This document shows, piece by piece, positions 1 through 6,221 of a DNA stretch of 8,410 nucleotides. Location: positions 1 to 8,410 of the forward strand of contig JAUWAH010000079.1 of assembly GCA_030602145.1 (NCBI GenBank), read 5' to 3'. Every line of letters begins with the position of its first letter. Position 1 is the first letter of the stretch. The position numbers were made by a program, and so were the translations under genes. The notes beneath the pieces were generated by a model. The model searched no databases. It was not told the DNA's origin and worked only from the letters and a program-made list of their open reading frames with translations. Source of the stretch: Desulfobulbus sp. GTDB taxonomy: Bacteria > Desulfobacterota > Desulfobulbia > Desulfobulbales > Desulfobulbaceae.

Positions 1-186
1 GGTGCTCAGATGACGGCTGAAGGGCATTGGTTCGGCCTGGAAGACCACCGCCTTCTTCTTGTAAGGGCCACCTTCCGGAGTGGAGGTGGTCTCGGCGTTG
101 GCCAGATTCGAACTGATGGTATGCAGCCGGGTGCTCTGCGCTTTCATACCCGAGGCGGCAATGTCAAAGGTGGTGAAAATGTCCAT
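1..186 (-). CDS. flgC: Flagellar basal-body rod protein FlgC (partial, N-terminal 62 residues)
   Basis: FlgC is one of the proximal rod subunits of the flagellar basal body, exported by the flagellar type III apparatus and assembled in the periplasm between the MS ring and the distal rod. The 62 visible codons start MDIFTTFDIAASGMKAQ and contain the rod/hook N-terminal signature with SSNLANAET at about residues 25-33, followed by the FlgC-typical segment with PYKKKAVVFQA. The ATG at 186-184 is preceded by AGGAG with a 6-base spacer. The frame stays open to base 1, so the C-terminal half (the family is usually about 140-150 residues) lies beyond the left edge. It follows flgB by 41 bases, the usual flgB-flgC order, and is probably cotranscribed with it. 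Confidence 0.95.
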   Translation of the reverse strand, partial: MDIFTTFDIAASGMKAQSTRLHTISSNLANAETTSTPEGGPYKKKAVVFQAEPMPFSRHLST

Positions 187-227
187 GTTCTGCTCCTGGT
201 CAGTCTGTCTTGAGGTAGTCTAGCAAA

Positions 228-641
228 TTACGCGCCACCGCCGGCGGCATATTTGACCAGCGACATTTTCTTGTTGAGCATGGTCACGGCGGCTTCGTAC
301 AGGAGCTGATTGCGGGACAAGTTGATCATCTCCTGGTCGACGCTGACCGTGTTGCGGTCGCCGATGCCCGCCGTGTCCCTGGTAACCGTGACGGCCCCAC
401 TGACCTGCTCAAGCTCGGTGGGCACGATCGGGATGTGGTTGGGCAGGGTGGCCACCGGATGCAGCGAGTTGGCGGACAGGGCGCCGCGCAGTTGGTCCTC
501 GAAGGAAAACGACCGGGCCTCGTAACCGGGTGTTTCCGCGTTGGCGATGTTGGAGCCGATCACCTCCTGGTTGGCGGTGCGAAGATCGAGAACCCTTTGC
601 AGGAGGCGCATCGTGGTGTCAAATTGTTGAATGGTTGGCAT
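228..641 (-). CDS. flgB: Flagellar basal-body rod protein FlgB
   Basis: FlgB is the most proximal rod subunit of the flagellar basal body, secreted without a cleaved signal through the flagellar export gate. The 137-residue product, a normal length for the family, begins MPTIQQFDTTMRLLQRVLD and carries the N-terminal rod signature SNIANAETPGYEAR at about residues 30-43. The C-terminal part has VDQEMINLSRNQLLYEAA and a final helix, as expected for the paired terminal helices of axial proteins. An upstream in-frame start at 686 would add 15 Pro/Ser-rich residues not typical of FlgB; the ATG at 641-639 has GGAGA about 6 bases upstream and is preferred. It lies 45 bases after the TPR-protein gene and 41 before flgC. 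Confidence 0.96.
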   Translation of the reverse strand: MPTIQQFDTTMRLLQRVLDLRTANQEVIGSNIANAETPGYEARSFSFEDQLRGALSANSLHPVATLPNHIPIVPTELEQVSGAVTVTRDTAGIGDRNTVSVDQEMINLSRNQLLYEAAVTMLNKKMSLVKYAAGGGA

Positions 642-686
642 GGGTGGTCTCCAAAACGTTGATGTCGATGGCGGTCTTGACGACAC

Positions 687-3113
687 TTATTGGTTGGTCA
701 TCTCGAGGATCGAGACCTCTTCCTTGGCGATCTTTTTCCACAACGGGTCTGTGCCTTTTTCGGCCAGTTCCCTGAACAAATTAAGTGCCTGGGACCTGTC
801 GCCCCGTTTGAGGGCTATCTGCGCCAGTCGGAAGCGCGCCTGTTCGGCATGTTCCCGGCCCTCGGCGAGCTGCCGGAAGAGGGGGGCGGCCTGCTCCTCC
901 TTGCCGGTCTGAAAATAGGATTCGGCCAATGGCAGCACCAGTCCATGGCTGGTCAGGGACTCCTGGATGCCGGGTTGGGCCAGGGTGTCGATCACTTTCT
1001 GCCACTCTTTTTTTTCAAAGAGGATGCGCCCCTTGAGCAGATCGAGTTCCCGTGATCCGGAACCGGATGTTGAGGTAAGCAGGGCAAGGGCCTGGTCGAG
1101 CTGGCCGGATTCGTACAGGGCCCGAACCTTGAGGGCAAAGACGGCCTGGCTATCACGTCCTTTGGGAAACCGGATCTGGTAGCGATCGGCGTACTCACCG
1201 ACCCGGGTGAAACGTCCGGTGGCCATGAACGCCTGCAAGAGCGGCAGATAGATATTCTCCCGGTCGGCCTCCCCGGACACCTCGAAGAGGTATTGGTAGG
1301 TCTGGGCGGTCTCGTCAGCCATGCCGAGCCTGCTGTAGGCACGCGCCAGGTCGAAAAGCAGGCCGGTTTCCAGCCAGCCGCGGACAAAGAGATTCTTGTT
1401 CTGCTTGGCCAGGACCAGCGCCTTGACATACTCCTCGTCCTTGACCAGTTGGCGGATGACGCCGGGGAGTTGCTGAATTAAAAGGGCTGTGGTTTCGGTG
1501 CGCAGAGCGCCGGACTGGAAGGTGCGGAGCAGGTGCATGCACTGGCGCACGCTTGTCTCTGCCTCCCCCTCAAGGGAGTTGACCAAAGCTTGCTTGAAGC
1601 CGCTTTCCTCGCGCAGGTCCACCGTTTTGCCAGCCAGGGCGTATCTGCCGTAAACAGCTTCGGCATCGCGACCCTTCATCCGTTTGCTCATGTAGTCAAG
1701 GTCGGTCTGCTTGAGATGGGCCCGTTCTCCGCCCAGGGTGTCGGGAAAGGCGTTCTGGATCTGGACCAGATCGATTCGCGCCTTTTTGGCTGTCGCCGGC
1801 ATGCGGAGATGACACATGGCCAGCCGGAACAGGGCGAGGTCCATACCCGGTCGGTTGGCGAGCAGATCGACCAGTTGTTGGTACCGTTTGGCTGCCTCGG
1901 GATAGCGGCGGGCTTCATACAGTCCCCGGGCGAACCGGGCAAGCGACAGCGGGTCGGTTTCGATCAGTGTCGACTGGGTTGCCAATTCCAGATAGGCGGC
2001 CAGCGCCTTGTCCGTCTGTTTGCCGGTGAAAAGAAGGTCCGCCTGCCGCAGTCGCCGGACAAGGTCGAACGATGGTTCCTGGGCGATGATCGGGTCGTCG
2101 AGCAGGGTTTTCGCCTCAGAGGTTCGGTCGGCCATCAAGGCCAGTTCCGCCAGGAGAAGGTTGAAAGCCGGGGCAAAAGGGGTGGCCCCCAGCCTGCCGA
2201 GCAGGGTCCGGAGTTCATAGTAGGCATTGGTGTGATCGCCCCGGTCCGCCTGCTGGTAGATGAGGAGAAAGGAGGCCAGGTCGGCCAGCAGCGAGTCGGG
2301 GTATCCGAGTGTGATCCGCTGGAGAAGGTAATAGGGCTCACGATATTCCCCGGCCCTGACCAAACCTTCGGCATAGGAGAGCACCAGCCGCTCCTTGATA
2401 TGTTCGTCAGCCGTCTTTTCAACCTGTTGGCGAAGCAGTAGGCAGACCTGAAGCCACTTGCCGCTTTCCGCCATGCCGCGAATCTCCTCGGGTAGCCATT
2501 GGGAGTCTTCGGGCCGGGGCGACAGAATGACGGCCAGTGGAAAAGGGGGAAGGTGGAGCCGTGGCGCCGGCGACAGGTCAACTGGTGATTCGAAGAGTGT
2601 AAAAAAGGAGCGCCAGTTATTGGCGAAGGGAGTGATGTTGACCGGATTGAGGGTGTCGGGTTGCGGACGTTTGACCACGGTGACACCGTGGAGCCTGGTG
2701 GTGAGTTCCGGGTAGGAGGCGGACAGCTGATTGCCAAGGAGAATGTCGAGCATGATCAATCCGGTCACCTTGTTGCTCTCCGCATGCACCTTCTGCGGCG
2801 GGTAGCGGAAGTAAAAGGACAATGTGGTGGCAGGCTCCTGGGTTTTGGTGACCATTTTTATCATGCGGTCGTCGCTGGCCGGGGGAATCAGGTTGTCGGC
2901 TATGTCGACATCGGTCAGGATCAGGTCGACCCGTCGGCCGTTGGTGGTGATCCGGTAGCCGGGCAGCTGATCGAAATGGAAATACAGGTGCACGTTTCCA
3001 GGTTCGTTGCTGCGGTTGATCGCTTTGAGTACCGGTCCCGCCAGGGCGGTGGCGCTGCAAAACAGATTGACAGCAAAGAGGAGCAGGGCGATGATGAAAC
3101 AGTGAAGGCGCAT
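687..3113 (-). CDS. Secreted AMIN-like/TPR-repeat protein of the flagellar operon
   Basis: An 808-residue protein with a classical signal peptide: MRL, a hydrophobic core (FIIALLLFAVNLF) and a likely cleavage after SATALA. Residues about 27-126 are beta-rich with alternating hydrophobics (VHLYFHF, RVDLILTDV, TTLSFYFRYP, LIMLDILLG), resembling an AMIN domain, which in other proteins binds peptidoglycan or secretin partners. After a Pro-rich linker, residues from about 215 to the end are helical TPR-type repeats with recurring A.xxY..G...A...F patterns; the last repeats (SYFQTGKEEQAAPLFRQLAE, IALKRGDRSQALNLFRELAE) are clear. It precedes flgB by 45 bases and is the first gene after a sigma-54-like promoter, so a periplasmic role in rod or flagellar envelope assembly is inferred. 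An in-frame GTG at 3155 would add 14 residues; neither start has a clear Shine-Dalgarno, and the ATG was chosen because it gives a compact signal peptide. No specific named family was recognised. Confidence 0.85.
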   Translation of the reverse strand: MRLHCFIIALLLFAVNLFCSATALAGPVLKAINRSNEPGNVHLYFHFDQLPGYRITTNGRRVDLILTDVDIADNLIPPASDDRMIKMVTKTQEPATTLSFYFRYPPQKVHAESNKVTGLIMLDILLGNQLSASYPELTTRLHGVTVVKRPQPDTLNPVNITPFANNWRSFFTLFESPVDLSPAPRLHLPPFPLAVILSPRPEDSQWLPEEIRGMAESGKWLQVCLLLRQQVEKTADEHIKERLVLSYAEGLVRAGEYREPYYLLQRITLGYPDSLLADLASFLLIYQQADRGDHTNAYYELRTLLGRLGATPFAPAFNLLLAELALMADRTSEAKTLLDDPIIAQEPSFDLVRRLRQADLLFTGKQTDKALAAYLELATQSTLIETDPLSLARFARGLYEARRYPEAAKRYQQLVDLLANRPGMDLALFRLAMCHLRMPATAKKARIDLVQIQNAFPDTLGGERAHLKQTDLDYMSKRMKGRDAEAVYGRYALAGKTVDLREESGFKQALVNSLEGEAETSVRQCMHLLRTFQSGALRTETTALLIQQLPGVIRQLVKDEEYVKALVLAKQNKNLFVRGWLETGLLFDLARAYSRLGMADETAQTYQYLFEVSGEADRENIYLPLLQAFMATGRFTRVGEYADRYQIRFPKGRDSQAVFALKVRALYESGQLDQALALLTSTSGSGSRELDLLKGRILFEKKEWQKVIDTLAQPGIQESLTSHGLVLPLAESYFQTGKEEQAAPLFRQLAEGREHAEQARFRLAQIALKRGDRSQALNLFRELAEKGTDPLWKKIAKEEVSILEMTNQ

Positions 3114-3185
3114 GGCTATGGCGATACATTTCAGAAACGCGGAGACCTGATCCACCGTGGCAGGCTGTGTCGCATGCTGTTTTTA

Positions 3186-3201
3186 AGCAATTAACATTCC
3201 A
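3186..3201 (-). promoter_or_regulatory. Sigma-54 (-24/-12) promoter candidate for the TPR gene-flgB-flgC operon
   Basis: Read on the minus strand the sequence is TGGAATGTTAATTGCT. Against the sigma-54 consensus TGGCACG-N4-TTGCW it has TGG at -24, TTGCT at -12, the exact GG-N10-GC spacing, and mismatches only at two of the -24 positions. The predicted start is near 3175, leaving about 60 bases of leader before the ATG at 3113 (about 20 before the alternative GTG at 3155). Sigma-54 control of rod genes is well known in several proteobacterial flagellar hierarchies. No enhancer-binding site was identified. Confidence 0.55.
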
Positions 3202-3224
3202 TATCCCGGGAAAGAGTACGGTGG

Positions 3225-3250
3225 GGCGGCTTCGCACCGCCGGTTGGCGG
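3225..3250. repeat. Overlapping alternative hairpins in the divergent intergenic region
   Basis: GGCGG (3225-3229) can pair with CCGCC (3237-3241), and the same CCGCC can instead pair with GGCGG (3246-3250) around a GGTT loop. This is upstream of the minus-strand promoter, so it would be transcribed only from the rightward side if a promoter lies further left. No T-run follows directly, so it is not a convincing terminator. It may be only GC-rich symmetry or a protein-binding site. Confidence 0.3.
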
Positions 3251-3315
3251 CAGGGTGTCCAGGGTGACAATTTTTTGTGCGTCGCAACGGTGTCATAATT
3301 TTGGCCGGATCGATT

Positions 3316-3388
3316 GCCGACCAGATCGGCGACACGGAAACGGCACGGTCGGGGCGACCGGTACGGAGTTCCGGGCAATCGTCCCGGA
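3316..3388 (+). other. Structured leader of the CheA-like gene (two short stems)
   Basis: Two perfect inverted repeats lie ahead of the GTG start at 3418: GCCGA/TCGGC at 3316-3320 and 3326-3330 (5-base loop), and TCCGGG/CCCGGA at 3370-3375 and 3383-3388 (7-base loop). The second ends 16 bases before the AAGGAG ribosome site at 3405-3410. No known riboswitch fold was recognised. No convincing rightward promoter was found in 3156-3417: a CATAAT hexamer at 3294-3299 has no good partner at -35. Confidence 0.3.
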
Positions 3389-3417
3389 CGGTGATCAAGG
3401 GTGCAAGGAGAGGTGCG

Positions 3418-5112
3418 GTGGCAGAACATGAACATCATCAACTGGGTCCATTTGTCGATACAAGTCTGCGGATGGTTCGGCAGATTTTTCCGTTTGTTCG
3501 CGCCCTGGTCGAACAGCCGGATCGTGATGATCTAGCCCCCCGTGTGATCGGATCCTGCTTTCGCCTGGTTCGCTTCGTCATCGGCAAAGCCGCCGATCAT
3601 GGTCTTGAACATCTGGCGGAACCGGCCGGGGCTATGGAATATCTGCTTGATCGGGTTCGTTCCGGGGTGCTGTTGCTCACTCCCAGGCGCATTGGGCTGG
3701 TGGCGGAAACCTGCACCTTCCTGGAAAAGGGTTTGAACCTGATCGCGGCTGAACAATCAGACCATTGCCTTGCCCATTCTGCCGCCGCGTTGGCCTCGGC
3801 TATCAGGTCGGCGACCGACGAGGAGGAGGCGGATCGGGCGGGCTATGGAACAGGTGCTCCCCTGTCGGTGGAATTGCGGGAAGCCTTTTTCTGGGAAACT
3901 GACCAGTTGCTGAGTACGGTCGAGCAGGAGTGCGTGTTGTGGGACTTTATTGCCATTGACCTGGAGCGGGTGGCCGAGGTGAGCCGGGTTTCTCGCCGCC
4001 TTAAACAGCATTTCGCCCTCTACGGGTTCCGGGAGCCGGAGCGGGTCTGCCATGCCCTGGAAGCCACCTTGCGGCGTTATGCCGAGGGAGAGTTCTTTCA
4101 GACCGAATATCCTGAAAGGGTATTTCTCCGCTGCATCGATGCACTCCGTGCGGCGGTCGCGTCCTATACTCCCGTCGCCGGCATCGTGGTGGCCGATGTG
4201 GAGCATCATCTGGCCGCACTTCAGGGTATGATGCGTCAGCCCAGCGGCGAATTGCTGGTTGAGGCAGGGCTGGTGGATCCTGAAACAGTCCTTCGTGCCC
4301 TGGCGGCCCAGCATGCCTCCTGCAAAGGCCGGGTCCCCCGACTTGGCGAAGTGCTGGTGGCCATGGGAGAGGTGACGCCGGAGGAGGTTGACCGTGTTCT
4401 GCGCCAGCAGCACGATAAGCGGGCCCGGGCAACCGAGGCGGAGAATGTCCTTGCCGATCGATGTGGCCGGGAGGCGGAAGATCGACGGACCTTCGGTTTC
4501 CACGAGGTGCTGGTCGACGGTCGCCGGCTCGGGCGGATGGGTGCGGTCATCGAACAGTTGACATCCTTGGCCATGCCGCCGGAACACAGAACGCTGGTTG
4601 TCAAACTGCAAGCCCTGCTCCGCGCCTGTGGCCGGGATGCGCTGGCCTCGCTGGCCCGCCGACTGCAGCGGGTGGCGTATGATCTGGCGGCCAGGTCCGA
4701 CAAACGGGTGCATTGCACCATCGAGGGATTGGAACTGCTTCAGGAGACCGAAGATGTCTCCGGATTGGCCGACGCCCTGGTCCGTCTGGTTGAAAACAGC
4801 GCCGAACACGGCCTGGAACCCGTTGAGAATCGCCGCCGGGCTGGCAAACGGACAACTGGCAGAATCGATGTGCTGGTCTTCCGTCACGGAGAGGAGATCT
4901 GGTCAAGTGTCGAGGATGACGGCCGTGGCATGGAAGGTGATCTGGATCTGCCTCGAACGCATCCCGTCGAGGACGACTTCACAGGGCCTGGACGATCACC
5001 GGGATTGGTTGCGGTTCGGGCGATGGTGACGGCCTTGGGTGGCGACATGCACTTGGTCAACCGGCCCGGCAAGGGCACCTGCATCACCCTGCGGGTGCCG
5101 CGAAGGGTTTGA
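3418..5112 (+). CDS. CheA-like protein with two degenerate HPt domains, no CheW domain
   Basis: A 564-residue protein related to the chemotaxis kinase CheA. Its GTG start is supported by AAGGAG (3405-3410) with a 7-base spacer; an upstream ATG at 3277 would add 47 low-complexity residues and has no ribosome site. Residues about 20-115 align without gaps to an HPt helix pair (FRLVRFVIGKAADHG then AMEYLLDRVRSG), and residues about 150-250 form a second copy (VSRRLKQHFALYGF). In both, the phospho-accepting His is Arg (R52 and R193). Residues about 277-331 are two 33-residue-spaced GspE-N-like repeats (GELLVEAGLVDPE, GEVLVAMGEVTPEE). A CheA dimerisation-like stretch follows, then the ATPase N box (VRLVENSAEHGLEP, N460), G1 box DDGRGM (about 500-505) and PGKGT (about 550). 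The ATP lid is shortened, the GxGxGM motif is altered to GRSPGL, and the protein ends with no CheW-like P5 domain. It is probably cytoplasmic. Whether it is an active kinase is unknown. Confidence 0.85.
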   Translation: MAEHEHHQLGPFVDTSLRMVRQIFPFVRALVEQPDRDDLAPRVIGSCFRLVRFVIGKAADHGLEHLAEPAGAMEYLLDRVRSGVLLLTPRRIGLVAETCTFLEKGLNLIAAEQSDHCLAHSAAALASAIRSATDEEEADRAGYGTGAPLSVELREAFFWETDQLLSTVEQECVLWDFIAIDLERVAEVSRVSRRLKQHFALYGFREPERVCHALEATLRRYAEGEFFQTEYPERVFLRCIDALRAAVASYTPVAGIVVADVEHHLAALQGMMRQPSGELLVEAGLVDPETVLRALAAQHASCKGRVPRLGEVLVAMGEVTPEEVDRVLRQQHDKRARATEAENVLADRCGREAEDRRTFGFHEVLVDGRRLGRMGAVIEQLTSLAMPPEHRTLVVKLQALLRACGRDALASLARRLQRVAYDLAARSDKRVHCTIEGLELLQETEDVSGLADALVRLVENSAEHGLEPVENRRRAGKRTTGRIDVLVFRHGEEIWSSVEDDGRGMEGDLDLPRTHPVEDDFTGPGRSPGLVAVRAMVTALGGDMHLVNRPGKGTCITLRVPRRV

Positions 5113-5165
5113 CCGCCAAGGAAAAACAGCGGACAAAAGAAGAAACCTTGATTTCCGCGAATTGC

Positions 5166-5193
5166 TGTTGATAGAATAGCGATTAAGTATAAT
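5166..5193 (+). promoter_or_regulatory. Possible sigma-70 promoter for cheY
   Basis: A perfect TATAAT at 5188-5193 lies about 80 bases ahead of the cheY start. The -35 partner is poor: TGTTGA at 5166-5171 gives a 16-base spacer, whereas the better hexamer TTGATA (5168-5173) would be only 14 bases away. The surrounding 160-base gap is locally AT-rich compared with the coding sequence, which supports a regulatory role. No sigma-54 or sigma-28 pattern was seen in this gap. Confidence 0.35.
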
Positions 5194-5227
5194 TCCTGCT
5201 TTGTTCACCACTAGTTGGGTAGGATGA

Positions 5228-5258
5228 ATTCATAACGTCGGATATCGCATCCATAACG
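5228..5258 (+). repeat. Pair of 10-base direct repeats in the cheY leader
   Basis: ATTCATAACG (5228-5237) and ATCCATAACG (5249-5258) differ at one base and are exactly 21 bases apart, which is two helical turns. A tiny dyad GGAT/ATCC lies between them. The second copy ends 5 bases before the ribosome site of cheY. Such phasing is typical of a site for a protein binding one face of DNA, but a chance match is possible. Confidence 0.3.
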
Positions 5259-5272
5259 CAGAAGAGGGAAAA

Positions 5273-5644
5273 ATGGCGAAAAATGTACTGCTTGTCGATG
5301 ATTCCAGCACCATGCGCAAGATCATCAGCCGTTCGTTGCGGCAGGCCGGACTTGATTTCGGCGAGATTTACGAGGCCGGTGATGGTCAGGAGGCCCTGGC
5401 CGTGCTGGAAAAAGAATCCATCGACATCGTCCTGAGCGATATCAATATGCCGAACATGAACGGCATCGAGTTTCTGCGCGAGAAATCAAATCGTCCCGGG
5501 ATCAAGGATATTCCGGTTTTCATGATCTCCACCGAAACGGGCGAGGACATCATCGGCGAAGCCAAAAGCCTGGGCGCGGTCGGTGCGTTGAAAAAGCCCT
5601 TCACTCCGGACAAGGTAAATGAAGTGCTCGGACCATTGATGTAA
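5273..5644 (+). CDS. cheY: CheY-type single-domain response regulator
   Basis: A 123-residue stand-alone receiver domain. In the CheY family, phosphorylation by CheA at a conserved Asp lets the protein bind the flagellar motor switch or another target. The acidic pocket is D9-D10 (LLVDDSS), the phospho-acceptor is D56 (LSDINMPNMNG), the switch hydroxyl is S86 (MISTE) and the conserved Lys is K108 (KKPF). The aromatic switch residue that is Tyr106 in E. coli CheY is Ala here (A105 in VGALKKPF), so the Tyr-gated output may differ. Length is normal. AGAGGGA stands about 3-4 bases before the ATG. It sits 160 bases after the CheA-like gene and 60 bases before the first CheX-like gene, a context that fits a CheY and its phosphatases. 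Its motor role is inferred from family only. Confidence 0.9.
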   Translation: MAKNVLLVDDSSTMRKIISRSLRQAGLDFGEIYEAGDGQEALAVLEKESIDIVLSDINMPNMNGIEFLREKSNRPGIKDIPVFMISTETGEDIIGEAKSLGAVGALKKPFTPDKVNEVLGPLM

Positions 5645-5674
5645 GACATCAGCCAACCGGCTTTCACGAGCACA

Positions 5675-5694
5675 TTTCCAGGCGTTCCTGGAGA
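5675..5694 (+). promoter_or_regulatory. Hairpin touching the ribosome-binding site of the first cheX-like gene
   Basis: TCCAGG (5677-5682) and CCTGGA (5687-5692) pair perfectly around a CGTT loop, and the stem can be extended by a T-G and a T-A pair to 5675/5694. The right arm runs into the purine-rich ribosome site GAGAGGGGGA just before the GTG at 5705. The stem would hide part but not all of that site, so any effect on translation is speculative. No T-run follows, so it is not a terminator. Confidence 0.3.
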
Positions 5695-5704
5695 GGGGGA
5701 TAGT

Positions 5705-6172
5705 GTGAACAGTTTTACGGAAATCAATGACAAACTCATCGAGTCGACCATCGAGATCTTTACCGGCATGGTGATGATGGAAATTGCGGTGGCCGGGGTG
5801 CCGCTGGCAAAATTGGGGCCGCTCAAGAAATCGATCACCGGCATGGTTGGCTTGGCCGGTACCCACAAGGGGGTTCTGGCGGTTCATTTTCCCCAGGAGG
5901 TGGCCTTGGCGGTCACCAGCAATTTTCTCGGCATGGATGTCGAGGAGGTTAACGAGGATGTCCAGGATGCCATCGGCGAAATCGCCAATATGCTTGGCGG
6001 CAATCTGAAAACCATCCTCTCCGATCGCGGCAAGGATATTCAGCTTTCCCTGCCCTCGACCATTTTCGGCGATGAGTACGCCTTTTCCTCGCAGGCCGAA
6101 GGCGATCAGGTCATCCTGCCGTTCAAGGCGCCAGCGGGATTGTTCTACGTTGAGGTGGAACTGGAGCCTTGA
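5705..6172 (+). CDS. cheX: CheX-like CheY-P phosphatase
   Basis: A 155-residue single-domain protein of the CheC/CheX/FliY phosphatase class, which removes phosphate from CheY-P. The active-site helix is DAIGEIANMLGGNLK at residues 88-102, giving the E-x-x-N catalytic pair as E92 and N95. A long first helix (LIESTIEIFTGMV) and the MVGLAGTHKGVLAVHFP sheet segment fit the CheX fold. A single E-x-x-N helix and the length favour CheX over CheC, which usually carries two. Translation starts at GTG 5705 behind a purine-rich GAGAGGGGGA site. It follows cheY by 60 bases with no terminator seen, so co-transcription is likely, and it is followed 49 bases on by a paralogue. Confidence 0.82.
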   Translation: MNSFTEINDKLIESTIEIFTGMVMMEIAVAGVPLAKLGPLKKSITGMVGLAGTHKGVLAVHFPQEVALAVTSNFLGMDVEEVNEDVQDAIGEIANMLGGNLKTILSDRGKDIQLSLPSTIFGDEYAFSSQAEGDQVILPFKAPAGLFYVEVELEP

Positions 6173-6221
6173 CGCGCTCCTGCGTCCTGGTCTTATTTGT
6201 CATATAGTTGGAGATCGGTTC

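Noticed and set aside
1533..2441. Plus-strand open frame of 302 codons opposite the TPR gene
   Set aside because: No domain pattern or ribosome site, and it lies wholly inside the TPR-coding region of the minus strand.
3303..3317. Sigma-54-like TTGG...TTGC on the plus strand ahead of the CheA-like gene
   Set aside because: The GG to GC spacing is 11 bases, not the 10 that sigma-54 strictly requires.
3334..3357. GG-N10-GC pattern around the GGCACG motif on the plus strand
   Set aside because: The -12 part reads GGGC rather than TTGC, so only the two dinucleotides match; expected by chance in GC-rich DNA.
3277..3417. N-terminal extension of the CheA-like protein from ATG 3277
   Set aside because: No ribosome site, Arg/Ser-rich non-conserved-looking residues, and a much better GTG with AAGGAG at 3418.
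3757..4887. Long minus-strand open frame (376 codons) opposite the CheA-like gene
   Set aside because: Its translation is low-complexity and shows no motifs, while the plus frame has clear HPt, GspE-N-like and ATPase signatures. It is a by-product of GC-rich codon use.
5113..5272. Rho-independent terminator after the CheA-like gene
   Set aside because: The only dyad (CCGC...GCGG near 5113-5133) is weak and has no following T-run.
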